From: Prevotella sp.
GTDB taxonomy: Bacteria; Bacteroidota; Bacteroidia; Bacteroidales; Bacteroidaceae
Direction: 5' to 3'
Assembly (NCBI GenBank): GCA_017417465.1
Contig: JAFPZD010000086.1
Coordinates: 1-39,435, forward strand
Length of the DNA: 39,435 bases
Shown here: positions 31,064-38,842 of the stretch, piece after piece
Layout of the letters: the number at the start of each line of letters is the position of its first letter
Numbering within the stretch: position 1 is the stretch's first letter
Translations under genes and position numbers: made by a program
The notes under the pieces: generated by a model
The model's input: only the letters and a program-made list of their open reading frames with translations
Database searches by the model: none
Told to the model about the DNA's origin: nothing

Positions 31064-34000
31064 ATGAAACATCTTATCATTCCCGCCTTCCTCGTATGCT
31101 GCAACATCGCTGCAGCCCAACCTTCAACACCCGCCCCTCAACCCGACATGCAAAAGAAAGCCTACATGGTGTCCGACGCCCACCTCGACACACAGTGGAA
31201 CTGGGACGTACAGACCACCATCCGCCATTACATCAAGAGCACCCTCGACCAGAACCTCTTACTCATGAGGCAGTATCCCAACTACATCTTCAACTTCGAG
31301 GGTGGCGTGAAATACGCCTGGATGAAGGAGTATTATCCTTTGCAATACGAAGAGCTGAAGAAATACGTCGCAAAAGGACAATGGCACCTCACCGGCAGCA
31401 GCTGGGATGCCTGCGAGACCATCATCTGCTCGCCAGAATCGTTCCTGCGCAATGTTCTCCTCGGCCAGACATTCTACCGTCAGGAGTTTAACACTGAGGG
31501 CACCGACATCTTCCTGCCCGACTGCTTTGGCTTTCCCTATACGCTTCCCACGCTGGCAGCCCACTGCGGACTCATCGGCTTCTCGTCGCAGAAGCTGGGG
31601 TGGCGCACAAAGCCTTTCTTCGACGACGGCCGCCGCTACCCCTTCACCGTCGGGCTTTGGCAGGGCATCGACGGCAGCCGTATCATGATGACCCATGGCT
31701 TCGGCTATGGCGACCGCTGGCCCGACAGTGACCTCTCGCACAACGAGAGACTGCTCCGCGAGGCTAGTGCCAGCCCCCTAGGTATTGTCTACCGCTACTA
31801 CGGTACCGGCGACATCGGCGGCTCACCCACCATTCCTTCCGTCAGGGCCGTGGAGAAAGGCATCAAGGGCGATGGCCCCGTAAAGATTATCAGTGCCACC
31901 AGCGACCAGCTCTATAAGGACTTCTTGCCTTATGACCGTCATCCGGAGCTGCCCGTCTACGACGGTGAACTCACCATGGACCTCCACGGCAACGGCTGTT
32001 ACACCTCACAGGCGGCCATGAAACTCTACAATCGCCAGAACGAGCATCTCGGCGACGCCGCTGAGCGCACCGCCGTCATGGCCGACTGGCTGGGAACCGC
32101 CTACCCCACGCAGCAGATGACCGACAACTGGCGCCGCTTCATCTGGCATCAGTTCCACGACGACGTCACCGGCACCAGCATCCCCCGCGCCTACGAGTTC
32201 TCATGGAACGATGAGCTGCTCACGCTGAAGCAGTTTGCCGGTGTAATGACACATAGCGTTGCAACAATCGCCAAGCAGATCGATACCCGCGTGGACGGCA
32301 CACCGGTCGTCGTCTACAACAACGAGACGTTCCCCATCAAAGCCATCGCCGAGGTGGAGGCCACAGCCATCCCACAGCTCACTGCAGGCCGCGCCTGCCA
32401 AGTGGTGGCCCCTGATGGCAGCAAAGTGCCCTCACAGGTTATCGAGCGCGATGGCAGCCGCTACGTGCTCTTCGAAGCCGATGTCCCCTCGACGGGCTTC
32501 GCCGTCTATAGCCTGAAAGCGGCATCTAAGGCTAACACCGCGCCCGCCTCATCAGGAACAACCATCGAGAACGCTGCCTACCGGCTCACCGTCGACAGCC
32601 ACGGCGACATCACCTCGCTCTTCGACAAGGAGGCCAACCGCGAGCTGGTGGCCTCGGGGCGCAGCCTGCGCCTCGTCGTTTTCGACGACTGCACCTCCAC
32701 CGCATGGCCTGCCTGGGAAATACAGAAGGCGACCATCGACCGTGCTCCGTTACCCATCCATAACGACGTAACCATCGCCACCGAGCAGGGACCACTGCGC
32801 CGCACACTAGTCATCCGCAAGCGCTACGGCGACTCCGAGATCGAACAGCGCATCCATCTCTATGAGGGAAGCCAGGCCCGCCGCATCGACTTCGAGAACA
32901 CCGTCGACTGGCGCTCGCTCAACGCCCTGCTGAAGGCAGAATTCCCACTCAGCGTCAGCAACCCGAAGGCCACCTACGACCTCGGACTGGGCACCATCCA
33001 GCGAGGCAACAACTGCGACACTGCCTTCGAGGTGTATGCTCATGAGTGGACTGACCTGACCGACCAGCGCGGCGACTACGGTGTGACGCTGCTTAACGAC
33101 TCCCGCTACGGCTGGGACAAACCCGACGACCAGACGCTGCGTCTCTCGCTGCTTTACTCACCGAAGCCCGCCAAAAGCTATGCCTACCAGGACCGACAGG
33201 ACTTCGGTCACCACGTCTTTACCTATAGTCTGATAGGCCACAACGGTCCCCTCGACATCAGCATGGCCACTCGTCAGGCCACTCAGCTCAACAGCCCCCT
33301 GCGCACCTTCGTCACCACGAAGCACAAGGGTGACCTTGGCCGCACATTCTCGTTCGTTGCCTCCGACAATGCCAACGTAATGGTTCGTGCTCTGAAGAAG
33401 GCCGAAGTGAGCGACGAATATGTGGTACGCGTCTACGAGACCAGCGGAAAGCAGCGCCAGCAGGCCCACCTCACCTTTGCTGCCGACATCGTCAGTGCAG
33501 CTGAGGCCGATGGTACTGAGCGCACCATAGGTGCCGCCACACACGAGGGCCGCACGCTCAACATCACCGTCGACCCGTACAGTCTGAAGACCTACAAGGT
33601 GAAATTAGCTGCCCCAACGACATCAGCACAGCCCACTTCGCAAGTGGCAATGGTCAATTGTCAATTGCCATTCGACCGTCAATGTGCCAGCTTCAACGAG
33701 TTCCGCTCTGCCGCCAACTTTGAGGGCGGCTACAGCTATGCCGCTGAGCTGTTCCCCTCCGACGGTATCACCATCGACGGCGTGTCGTTCCGCTTAGGCG
33801 AGAAGGAAGCCAGCAACGGTCTGACCTGCAAGGGCGACACCCTGCAGCTGCCCACGCTCAGCACCTCACGCACTGCCGAGGGACCACGTCATCTCTACCT
33901 TCTCGCCGCCTCTGACAAGGGCGATCGTGAAGCAACGTTCACCATCGGTCAGTCACGCCAGACGCTGGAAGTGCCCTTCTACAGCGGTTTCGTTGGCCAA

Positions 34001-34738
34001 TGGGGGCATGACGGCCATACCACAGGCTTCATGAAACAAGCACGGGTGGCCTACGTGGGCACCCACCGCCACTCGCCCGACGGCGATGAGCCTTACGAGT
34101 ACACTTACATGTTCCTACTGCGCCTCGACATTCCCAAAGGTGTCAGCCAGGTGTTACTGCCCGACGACCGCCACGTCGTCATCTTCGCAGCCACGCTGAC
34201 CAGTGCCGATGGCGCCATCACCAACACTTCGCTACCGCCGACAGGCCTCGTCCCTGCTGCTCCGCTATTCAAGACATCGCTACGCACCGACGACCAAGCA
34301 GCCACTGAGCAGGCTGACCGCCCTGCCAGGGTGTCTGTCCTGAAGAATGCCACCGTGGTGGCTGTATCAGGGGAGGTGAACGAGCACGAGCGTGCCATCT
34401 TCCTGACCGACGGGCGCTCTGACACCAAGTGGTGCGACAGCCAGGCCGCTCCTAACTATGTGGTATTCGACCTCGGTAAGCCGACCACCGTCGACACCTG
34501 GTGCCTGCTCAACGCCGGCCAGGAGAGTGCTGCCTACATCACACGTACCTGCCTGCTGCAGGGGCGCCTCAACGAGAGCGACGAATGGCAGACGCTCGAC
34601 ATGTTCGATGGTAACCGCCGCAACGAGGTGGAGCGTCATTTCTCGCCGACCACCGTCCGCTACGTCCGTCTGTTTGTCGTCAGTCCCACACAGTCTACCG
34701 ACCCCGCAACCCGCATCTACGAATTCGAACTCTTCTAA
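31064..34738 (+). CDS. Secreted GH38 alpha-mannosidase with discoidin-type C-terminus
   Basis: The 1224-residue enzyme has a signal peptide (1-19). The GH38 catalytic domain starts KKAYMVSDAHLDTQWNWDVQ, where Asp-His bind the active-site metal. The nucleophile Asp is in DIFLPDCFGFPYTLP (about residue 153). Further metal/active-site blocks are GSSWDACETI, GLWQGIDGSRIMMTHGFGYG and FIWHQFHDDVTGTSIPRAYE. Beta-sandwich regions of GH38 follow to about 860. After a linker with a TCAATTG heptamer pair (33652-33667) come a further domain (about 870-1080) and a discoidin/F5-8 type C-like domain (about 1105-1224: DGRSDTKWCDSQAAPNYVVF, DLGKPTTVDTWCLLN, VRYVRLFV). GH38 enzymes release alpha-mannose from high-mannose N-glycans or mannans. 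Secretion by signal peptide suggests action in the periplasm or outside. Operon 2, 5 bp after the C10 gene. Confidence 0.93.
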   Translation: MKHLIIPAFLVCCNIAAAQPSTPAPQPDMQKKAYMVSDAHLDTQWNWDVQTTIRHYIKSTLDQNLLLMRQYPNYIFNFEGGVKYAWMKEYYPLQYEELKKYVAKGQWHLTGSSWDACETIICSPESFLRNVLLGQTFYRQEFNTEGTDIFLPDCFGFPYTLPTLAAHCGLIGFSSQKLGWRTKPFFDDGRRYPFTVGLWQGIDGSRIMMTHGFGYGDRWPDSDLSHNERLLREASASPLGIVYRYYGTGDIGGSPTIPSVRAVEKGIKGDGPVKIISATSDQLYKDFLPYDRHPELPVYDGELTMDLHGNGCYTSQAAMKLYNRQNEHLGDAAERTAVMADWLGTAYPTQQMTDNWRRFIWHQFHDDVTGTSIPRAYEFSWNDELLTLKQFAGVMTHSVATIAKQIDTRVDGTPVVVYNNETFPIKAIAEVEATAIPQLTAGRACQVVAPDGSKVPSQVIERDGSRYVLFEADVPSTGFAVYSLKAASKANTAPASSGTTIENAAYRLTVDSHGDITSLFDKEANRELVASGRSLRLVVFDDCTSTAWPAWEIQKATIDRAPLPIHNDVTIATEQGPLRRTLVIRKRYGDSEIEQRIHLYEGSQARRIDFENTVDWRSLNALLKAEFPLSVSNPKATYDLGLGTIQRGNNCDTAFEVYAHEWTDLTDQRGDYGVTLLNDSRYGWDKPDDQTLRLSLLYSPKPAKSYAYQDRQDFGHHVFTYSLIGHNGPLDISMATRQATQLNSPLRTFVTTKHKGDLGRTFSFVASDNANVMVRALKKAEVSDEYVVRVYETSGKQRQQAHLTFAADIVSAAEADGTERTIGAATHEGRTLNITVDPYSLKTYKVKLAAPTTSAQPTSQVAMVNCQLPFDRQCASFNEFRSAANFEGGYSYAAELFPSDGITIDGVSFRLGEKEASNGLTCKGDTLQLPTLSTSRTAEGPRHLYLLAASDKGDREATFTIGQSRQTLEVPFYSGFVGQWGHDGHTTGFMKQARVAYVGTHRHSPDGDEPYEYTYMFLLRLDIPKGVSQVLLPDDRHVVIFAATLTSADGAITNTSLPPTGLVPAAPLFKTSLRTDDQAATEQADRPARVSVLKNATVVAVSGEVNEHERAIFLTDGRSDTKWCDSQAAPNYVVFDLGKPTTVDTWCLLNAGQESAAYITRTCLLQGRLNESDEWQTLDMFDGNRRNEVERHFSPTTVRYVRLFVVSPTQSTDPATRIYEFELF

Positions 34739-34761
34739 CCCCGTACCCAACCCATAACACA

Positions 34762-36438
34762 ATGAGACACCTCATCCTTGCCTTCCTCGTATGCTGCGCC
34801 ATCATCGCAGCCCCCACCCTCGTCTCCGCCCAAACCGACGTATACCTCAATGGTAACATCGTTCTCTCGGGACGCATCCTCCTCACCAACACGACTGGCC
34901 AGCAGTATACTGGGGAAGTAGACCTCGACGACAGCAAAGTGTTCCTCTTCAGCGACAAGTACGTCTTCTTCGAGTGCCCCTCGCAGAACTACCGCTCCAG
35001 CAACATACGCATCAACGGCGGTCACTACACGGTCCGCTTTAACATGGCCGACAAGAGCTGGCAGTTTACAGCACCCGTCGACCCGTTCCGCATCTCAGCC
35101 TTCGGCTCCTCCGTCTGCAACGGACAGGGCGCCACCGGCAACAAGGGATACGCTTACCTCTACGGCGAACAGCTGAAAGAGCGCTATGCCAACGAGACCT
35201 CGCCCAACGCCTTCTATGTCTCAGGCATCTCCATCGGCGGCAACAACACGCAGAACCTGCTCGACCGCTACGACGAAATGACGCGCGACCACGCAGCATA
35301 CGTCATCATCGGCCTCTCGATGGGCAACGAGGGCATCCACGAGTCTTCAAACAAGCAGCAGACGCTCAACCAGTTCTCCACCAACATGCAGACCCTCATC
35401 AGCCGCATGAAAACCGACGGCAAGATACCCGTGGTGATGAACAACTACACGCGTGGCGACTTCACGCTCGAGGACTATAGCTACATCAAGAAGATGAACC
35501 TGCTCATCCACCAGTGGGACGTAGCCTCCGTCAACACCCTCGGCGCTATCGACGACGGTGCAGGCCACTGGGCGTCAGGCTACCAGCAGGACAATGCCCA
35601 CCCCACCACCAACGGGCACCGTGAGTTCTTCTACGCCATGCCACCCTCGCTCTTCGATGCCTTGGCTTCCGGCAGGGGACTGCCCGTGCGCGACCTGACG
35701 CAGCAGCTGACGCTACGTGGTGGCGACGTCATCAACTTCCGTGGCGAGGCAACCGTCCACCCCTTCGCCATCACACTTCGTGTCAAGGGCGATGCCGCAG
35801 GACTTCTGCTCACCTATAAGCTGACAGCAGGCATACGTCAGGGAACAATTTCCGTCGATGCCGATGGCCATGTGGTCTACACCAACCCCACAAACCGTAC
35901 AGTGAAATCAACCGCTACGCTCGCTGACAATGAGTGGCACTATGTCACGCTAACCCATTACTATGCGCAGGGACGCACACTGCTCTATGTTGATAAGGAA
36001 GAGGTCGGCGAAATACGTGAGCGCATCAGCTCACTGGCCGACGTCACCATTGGCGACACCACCACAACCGTCACACGACAGCTCAGCGAGCTGTTCTTCT
36101 GGCGCAGTGCACTGTCGCCCGACGAGGTGGCTGCCGTCACCGACGGCCTCATGTTGAAGTCGAGCCTTGAGCTTTATGTGCCTGCCACGGCGACGCTCGA
36201 GAACCTGGCAACGAGCCTCAACAGTGTGACGTTCGTCGGCGGAGAGGCATCGACAGACCTCTTCGGCGACATCAACAAAGACGGGCAAGTGGGCATCGGC
36301 GATATCGTGGCCATCACTAACATCATGGCAGGCAGCGACAACTCTGAAATGACGCTCAAACTGGCCGACCTGAACAACGACGGACAGGTGGGCATCGGCG
36401 ACATTGTCGCCATCACGAATATCATGGCAGGCTTATAA
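34762..36438 (+). CDS. Secreted SGNH hydrolase with LamG and dockerin-like domains
   Basis: The 558-residue protein has a signal peptide (1-25, ending LVSA). A small beta domain (about 27-105) precedes an SGNH/GDSL esterase domain (about 108-320). Block I is SAFGSSVCNGQGATG (Ser near 117), followed by SGISIGGNNTQNLL, GLSMGNEGIHESS, and block V DNAHPTTNGHREF (Asp near 277, His near 280). A LamG/concanavalin-like domain follows (about 330-480: HPFAITLRVKGDAAG, DNEWHYVTLTHYYAQG). The end (about 502-558) has two dockerin-like repeats, GDINKDGQVGIGD and ADLNNDGQVGIGD, each with IVAITNIMAG. The domain order suggests carbohydrate esterase action on a bound glycan, with docking to a partner. It lacks a sorting-like tail. 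Last gene of operon 2; the signal-peptide DNA closely matches that of the GH38 gene. Confidence 0.88.
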   Translation: MRHLILAFLVCCAIIAAPTLVSAQTDVYLNGNIVLSGRILLTNTTGQQYTGEVDLDDSKVFLFSDKYVFFECPSQNYRSSNIRINGGHYTVRFNMADKSWQFTAPVDPFRISAFGSSVCNGQGATGNKGYAYLYGEQLKERYANETSPNAFYVSGISIGGNNTQNLLDRYDEMTRDHAAYVIIGLSMGNEGIHESSNKQQTLNQFSTNMQTLISRMKTDGKIPVVMNNYTRGDFTLEDYSYIKKMNLLIHQWDVASVNTLGAIDDGAGHWASGYQQDNAHPTTNGHREFFYAMPPSLFDALASGRGLPVRDLTQQLTLRGGDVINFRGEATVHPFAITLRVKGDAAGLLLTYKLTAGIRQGTISVDADGHVVYTNPTNRTVKSTATLADNEWHYVTLTHYYAQGRTLLYVDKEEVGEIRERISSLADVTIGDTTTTVTRQLSELFFWRSALSPDEVAAVTDGLMLKSSLELYVPATATLENLATSLNSVTFVGGEASTDLFGDINKDGQVGIGDIVAITNIMAGSDNSEMTLKLADLNNDGQVGIGDIVAITNIMAGL

Positions 36439-36459
36439 GGGCAAAAAAACGCTAAAAAG

Positions 36460-36491
36460 TTTGGTGGTTACACCTTTTTGTTGTACCTTTG
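36460..36491 (+). promoter_or_regulatory. Strong consensus promoter upstream of a candidate RNA and ribE
   Basis: TTTG (36460-36463) and TACCTTTG (36484-36491) are 20 nt apart, the best match to the Bacteroidota promoter consensus in the window. Transcription should start near 36497, more than 400 bp before ribE. Confidence 0.75.
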
Positions 36492-36496
36492 CACCG

Positions 36497-36672
36497 ACAT
36501 AATCGTAACTCGGGGGCGGCCGGGCTGATCGGGATACTCATCAAATAACTTAAAAACTCGGGCTGACGACTCCTGTCAATGGCGGGCCACTAACCAAGCC
36601 AATCCCTTCGGGATAGTGCCGGTGGATTACAACGACGGAGAGCACCCACAACTTGTTTACAAGGAGTTTTCA
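36497..36672 (+). ncRNA. Candidate structured noncoding RNA
   Basis: A GC-rich stretch without an ORF starts right behind a consensus promoter. It contains TGAC-GACTCCT-GTCA, a hairpin with a TTCG turn (ATCCCTTCGGGAT, 36602-36614), CCAC...GTGG around it, and a terminal CTTG-TTTA-CAAG stem followed by GAGTTTT. AACTC near the start can pair with GAGTT near the end. It lacks the motifs of tmRNA, RNase P RNA, SRP RNA and the FMN riboswitch. A 6S-like or Bacteroidales-specific RNA is possible, as is an unusual leader of ribE. The 3' end is uncertain. Confidence 0.45.
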
Positions 36673-36705
36673 TCACATCCACCCACCGCCCCCTTCTTTT
36701 GACTC

Positions 36706-36885
36706 AACTTTTCAAGCTGAGGAAGGAGTTGAGGAGTAAGGAGTTGAGGAGGTAAAGTAGAACACCTCCAATACTCTGAGATCCGACAAAAGTAGCGCCG
36801 GTGATGGGGGAAATAGATCTATTCTACTTTACCTCCACATCTCCACACCTCCTCAACTACTGAAAGTTGAGCGTATGCGAAACTC
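36706..36885. repeat. Two head-to-head copies of a dispersed intergenic repeat
   Basis: GGAGGTAAAGTAGAA (36748-36762) and its exact reverse complement TTCTACTTTACCTCC (36822-36836) lie at the centre of two diverging copies. The right copy, read in reverse, matches 4255-4325 over about 70 bp, including CTCAACTTTCAG and GGTAAAGTAGAATAGA. Confidence 0.75.
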
Positions 36886-36917
36886 AAACCTCAATTCTCA
36901 ATTCTCAACTCTCAACT
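36886..36917. repeat. AATTCTC heptamer tract before ribE
   Basis: Units CTCAAAC, CTCAATT, CTCAATT, CTCAACT, CTCAACT run up to 6 bp before the ribE ATG. The same heptamer family is found inside the GH31 gene at 13807-13883. Confidence 0.8.
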
Positions 36918-36922
36918 AAAAC

Positions 36923-37543
36923 ATGTTCTCAGGTATCATCGAAGAGTTTGCCACCGTCGTCGCCATTCATAAAGACCGTGAAAACATAGACTTCACACTC
37001 ACATGCTCATTCGTCAATGAACTAAAGATTGACCAAAGCGTCGCCCACAATGGCGTCTGCCTCACCGTTGTCGAAATCAACCCACCTACTGAGGACATAC
37101 CCAACGGCAGCTATGTGGTAACGGCAATGAAGGAGACACTCGACCGCTCAAACTTAGGGCAGCTCTGTGTGGGCGACAAGGTAAACATTGAGCGCTCAAT
37201 GCTGATGAACGGTCGTCTCGACGGCCACATCGTACAAGGGCATGTCGACCAGACGGCCATCTGCACGGCCATGAACGACGCCGACGGCTCTACTTACTTT
37301 ACTTTCAGCTATGCCCACAATGCCGATATGGCACGCCGAGGCTATTTCACCGTCGACAAAGGCTCAGTCTCCGTCAACGGCGTGTCGCTCACGGTCTGCA
37401 ACCCTACCGCCGACTCTTTCCAAGTAGCTATCATTCCTTATACGATGGAGCACACTAACTTCCAGGACATCCGCGTCGGTACCACCGTCAACATAGAGTT
37501 CGATATCCTCGGAAAGTACATCGCACGCCTGCAAGACTTCTAA
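36923..37543 (+). CDS. ribE: Riboflavin synthase, alpha subunit
   Basis: The 206-residue enzyme makes riboflavin by dismutation of two molecules of 6,7-dimethyl-8-ribityllumazine, in the cytoplasm, as a trimer. It has the two tandem lumazine-binding barrels of the family. The first starts MFSGIIEEFATVVAI with VAHNGVCLTVVEI. The second has GRLDGHIVQGHVDQTAICTA and KGSVSVNGVSLTVCNPTADS. The N-terminal MFSGIIEE is diagnostic. Length is normal. It lies behind a heptamer tract and a long leader, with no recognisable FMN riboswitch. The DUF5103 gene follows after 23 bp in the same direction. Confidence 0.96.
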   Translation: MFSGIIEEFATVVAIHKDRENIDFTLTCSFVNELKIDQSVAHNGVCLTVVEINPPTEDIPNGSYVVTAMKETLDRSNLGQLCVGDKVNIERSMLMNGRLDGHIVQGHVDQTAICTAMNDADGSTYFTFSYAHNADMARRGYFTVDKGSVSVNGVSLTVCNPTADSFQVAIIPYTMEHTNFQDIRVGTTVNIEFDILGKYIARLQDF

Positions 37544-37566
37544 CTACCTCTAACTACCTCAAGACC

Positions 37567-38826
37567 ATGATACGCCCATTTACACTTTTCACTTTGCTCC
37601 TCTCGCTGTTCGCTTTCCATGCCTCCCCTTCCTTCGCTTGGCACAGCATTCTGAAGGACAACGTGAAGTCGCTGGAAGTCATGGTCAACCACGACTTTAT
37701 GTCGTTGCCTGTCATGCAGCTCCGCTCACGTGATGTGCTAACCATCAGCTTCGATGAGCTGTCGCACAACTACCACCGTTTCGTCTACCACCTTGAACCC
37801 TGTAACCCCGACTGGACACCCGTCGAGGGTCTCTTCGAGAGCGACTGGTTAGAGGGGTTCAACGACCAGCCCATCGATAATTATGAGAACTCGCTGAACA
37901 CCAATGTACTCTACACCCACTACCAGCTACGGCTGCCCAACGCCCAGACCAGACTGCGGATGAGCGGCAACTACCGCCTGTACATCCTCGACGAAGATGA
38001 CGGCAACGAGGAGGTAGCCCGTGTGGAGTTCCGTGTCGTCGAGCCACTGATGAACGTCGGCATCGGCGTCACCACCAATACCGACATCGACTTCCAAGAT
38101 GCCCATCAGCAGGTGGCACTCACCGTCAACTACAACACGGTGAAGGTCACCAACCATGCTGAACAGCTGCAGGTGTTCGTCATGCAGAACGGTCGTGAAG
38201 ACAACATGAAAGTCCACCCACGCCCTAACTACATCACGCCACAGTCCCTGCGCTGGGAGCACAACCGCGAGCTCATCTTTGAGGCCGGTAACGAGTACGG
38301 CAAGTTCGAGGTGCTCGACCCCTCACACATCTCCATGGGACTCGCAAGCGTCAGCTGGGACGAGGAGCAGCGACGCTATCACGCCTACGCCTATCCTCGC
38401 GACATCCGGCGCTCTTACCTCTACGACGAGGATGCCGACGGTGCCTTCCTGCTGCGCAACAGCGACAACTACGAGGCGGCTACCACCTCGGAATATGTGC
38501 TCGTCCATTACAAGCAGAAGGCACGTTACTACGACGATGCCCGTGTCATCATCGACGGACGATGGACCACTGAGGATCCCGAGACGTATGTCATGGACTA
38601 CGACGAGACTGACGGCACCTACAACGCCACCATCCTCCAGAAACTGGGCTATTACAACTACCAGCTGCTGCTACAAGACTACGATGGCACCACCCACCTC
38701 CTGCCTGAGACGGGCTCTTTCTACCAGACCGAGAACCGCTATCAGGCCCTCGTCTATTACAAAGGAACAGGCGAACGTGCCTGGCGTCTCGTAGGCTATC
38801 AGGAGATACTGTTCCGCGACAACTGA
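37567..38826 (+). CDS. DUF5103 / type IX secretion Plug-like protein
   Basis: The 419-residue protein has a signal peptide (about 1-24, ending SFAW). It is beta-rich throughout, with the DUF5103 blocks NVKSLEVMVNHDFMSLPVMQ, LTISFDELSHNYHRFVYHLE, PCNPDWTPVEGLFESDWLEG and, later, FEAGNEYGKFE and YHAYAYPRDIRRSYLYDEDA. This family was identified as the periplasmic Plug of the SprA translocon in the Flavobacterium type IX secretion system, where it closes the periplasmic end. If the role holds here, it would support export of the window's proteins that carry sorting-like tails. It is found in many Bacteroidota next to unrelated genes. No other type IX gene is in the window. It follows ribE by 23 bp, probably in one transcript. 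Confidence 0.85.
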   Translation: MIRPFTLFTLLLSLFAFHASPSFAWHSILKDNVKSLEVMVNHDFMSLPVMQLRSRDVLTISFDELSHNYHRFVYHLEPCNPDWTPVEGLFESDWLEGFNDQPIDNYENSLNTNVLYTHYQLRLPNAQTRLRMSGNYRLYILDEDDGNEEVARVEFRVVEPLMNVGIGVTTNTDIDFQDAHQQVALTVNYNTVKVTNHAEQLQVFVMQNGREDNMKVHPRPNYITPQSLRWEHNRELIFEAGNEYGKFEVLDPSHISMGLASVSWDEEQRRYHAYAYPRDIRRSYLYDEDADGAFLLRNSDNYEAATTSEYVLVHYKQKARYYDDARVIIDGRWTTEDPETYVMDYDETDGTYNATILQKLGYYNYQLLLQDYDGTTHLLPETGSFYQTENRYQALVYYKGTGERAWRLVGYQEILFRDN

Positions 38827-38842
38827 AATTACTTTTCTCAAC

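Larger units (their letters stand above)
36439..36922. other. Gene-free region before ribE
   Basis: These 484 bp contain no protein gene. They hold a strong promoter (36460-36491), a GC-rich structured stretch that may be a small RNA (36497-36672), two inverted copies of a dispersed repeat (36706-36885) and an AATTCTC heptamer tract just before ribE (36886-36917). Confidence 0.7.

Noticed and set aside
6422-36438. Classical polysaccharide utilization locus
   Set aside because: No TonB-dependent SusC-like or SusD-like gene is present on either strand; the SusE/F-like genes are short and lack a lipobox.
36497-36672. tmRNA or RNase P RNA
   Set aside because: There is a short GGGCTGA resemblance to the tmRNA start, but no tag reading frame, no TTCGAATCCC...CCA end and no RNase P GAGGAAAGTCCGGGC block.
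36497-36922. FMN riboswitch upstream of riboflavin synthase
   Set aside because: The conserved blocks of the FMN element (AGGGnCAGGGTGAAATTCCC-like and ACCGGCGGT-like) are not present in the leader.
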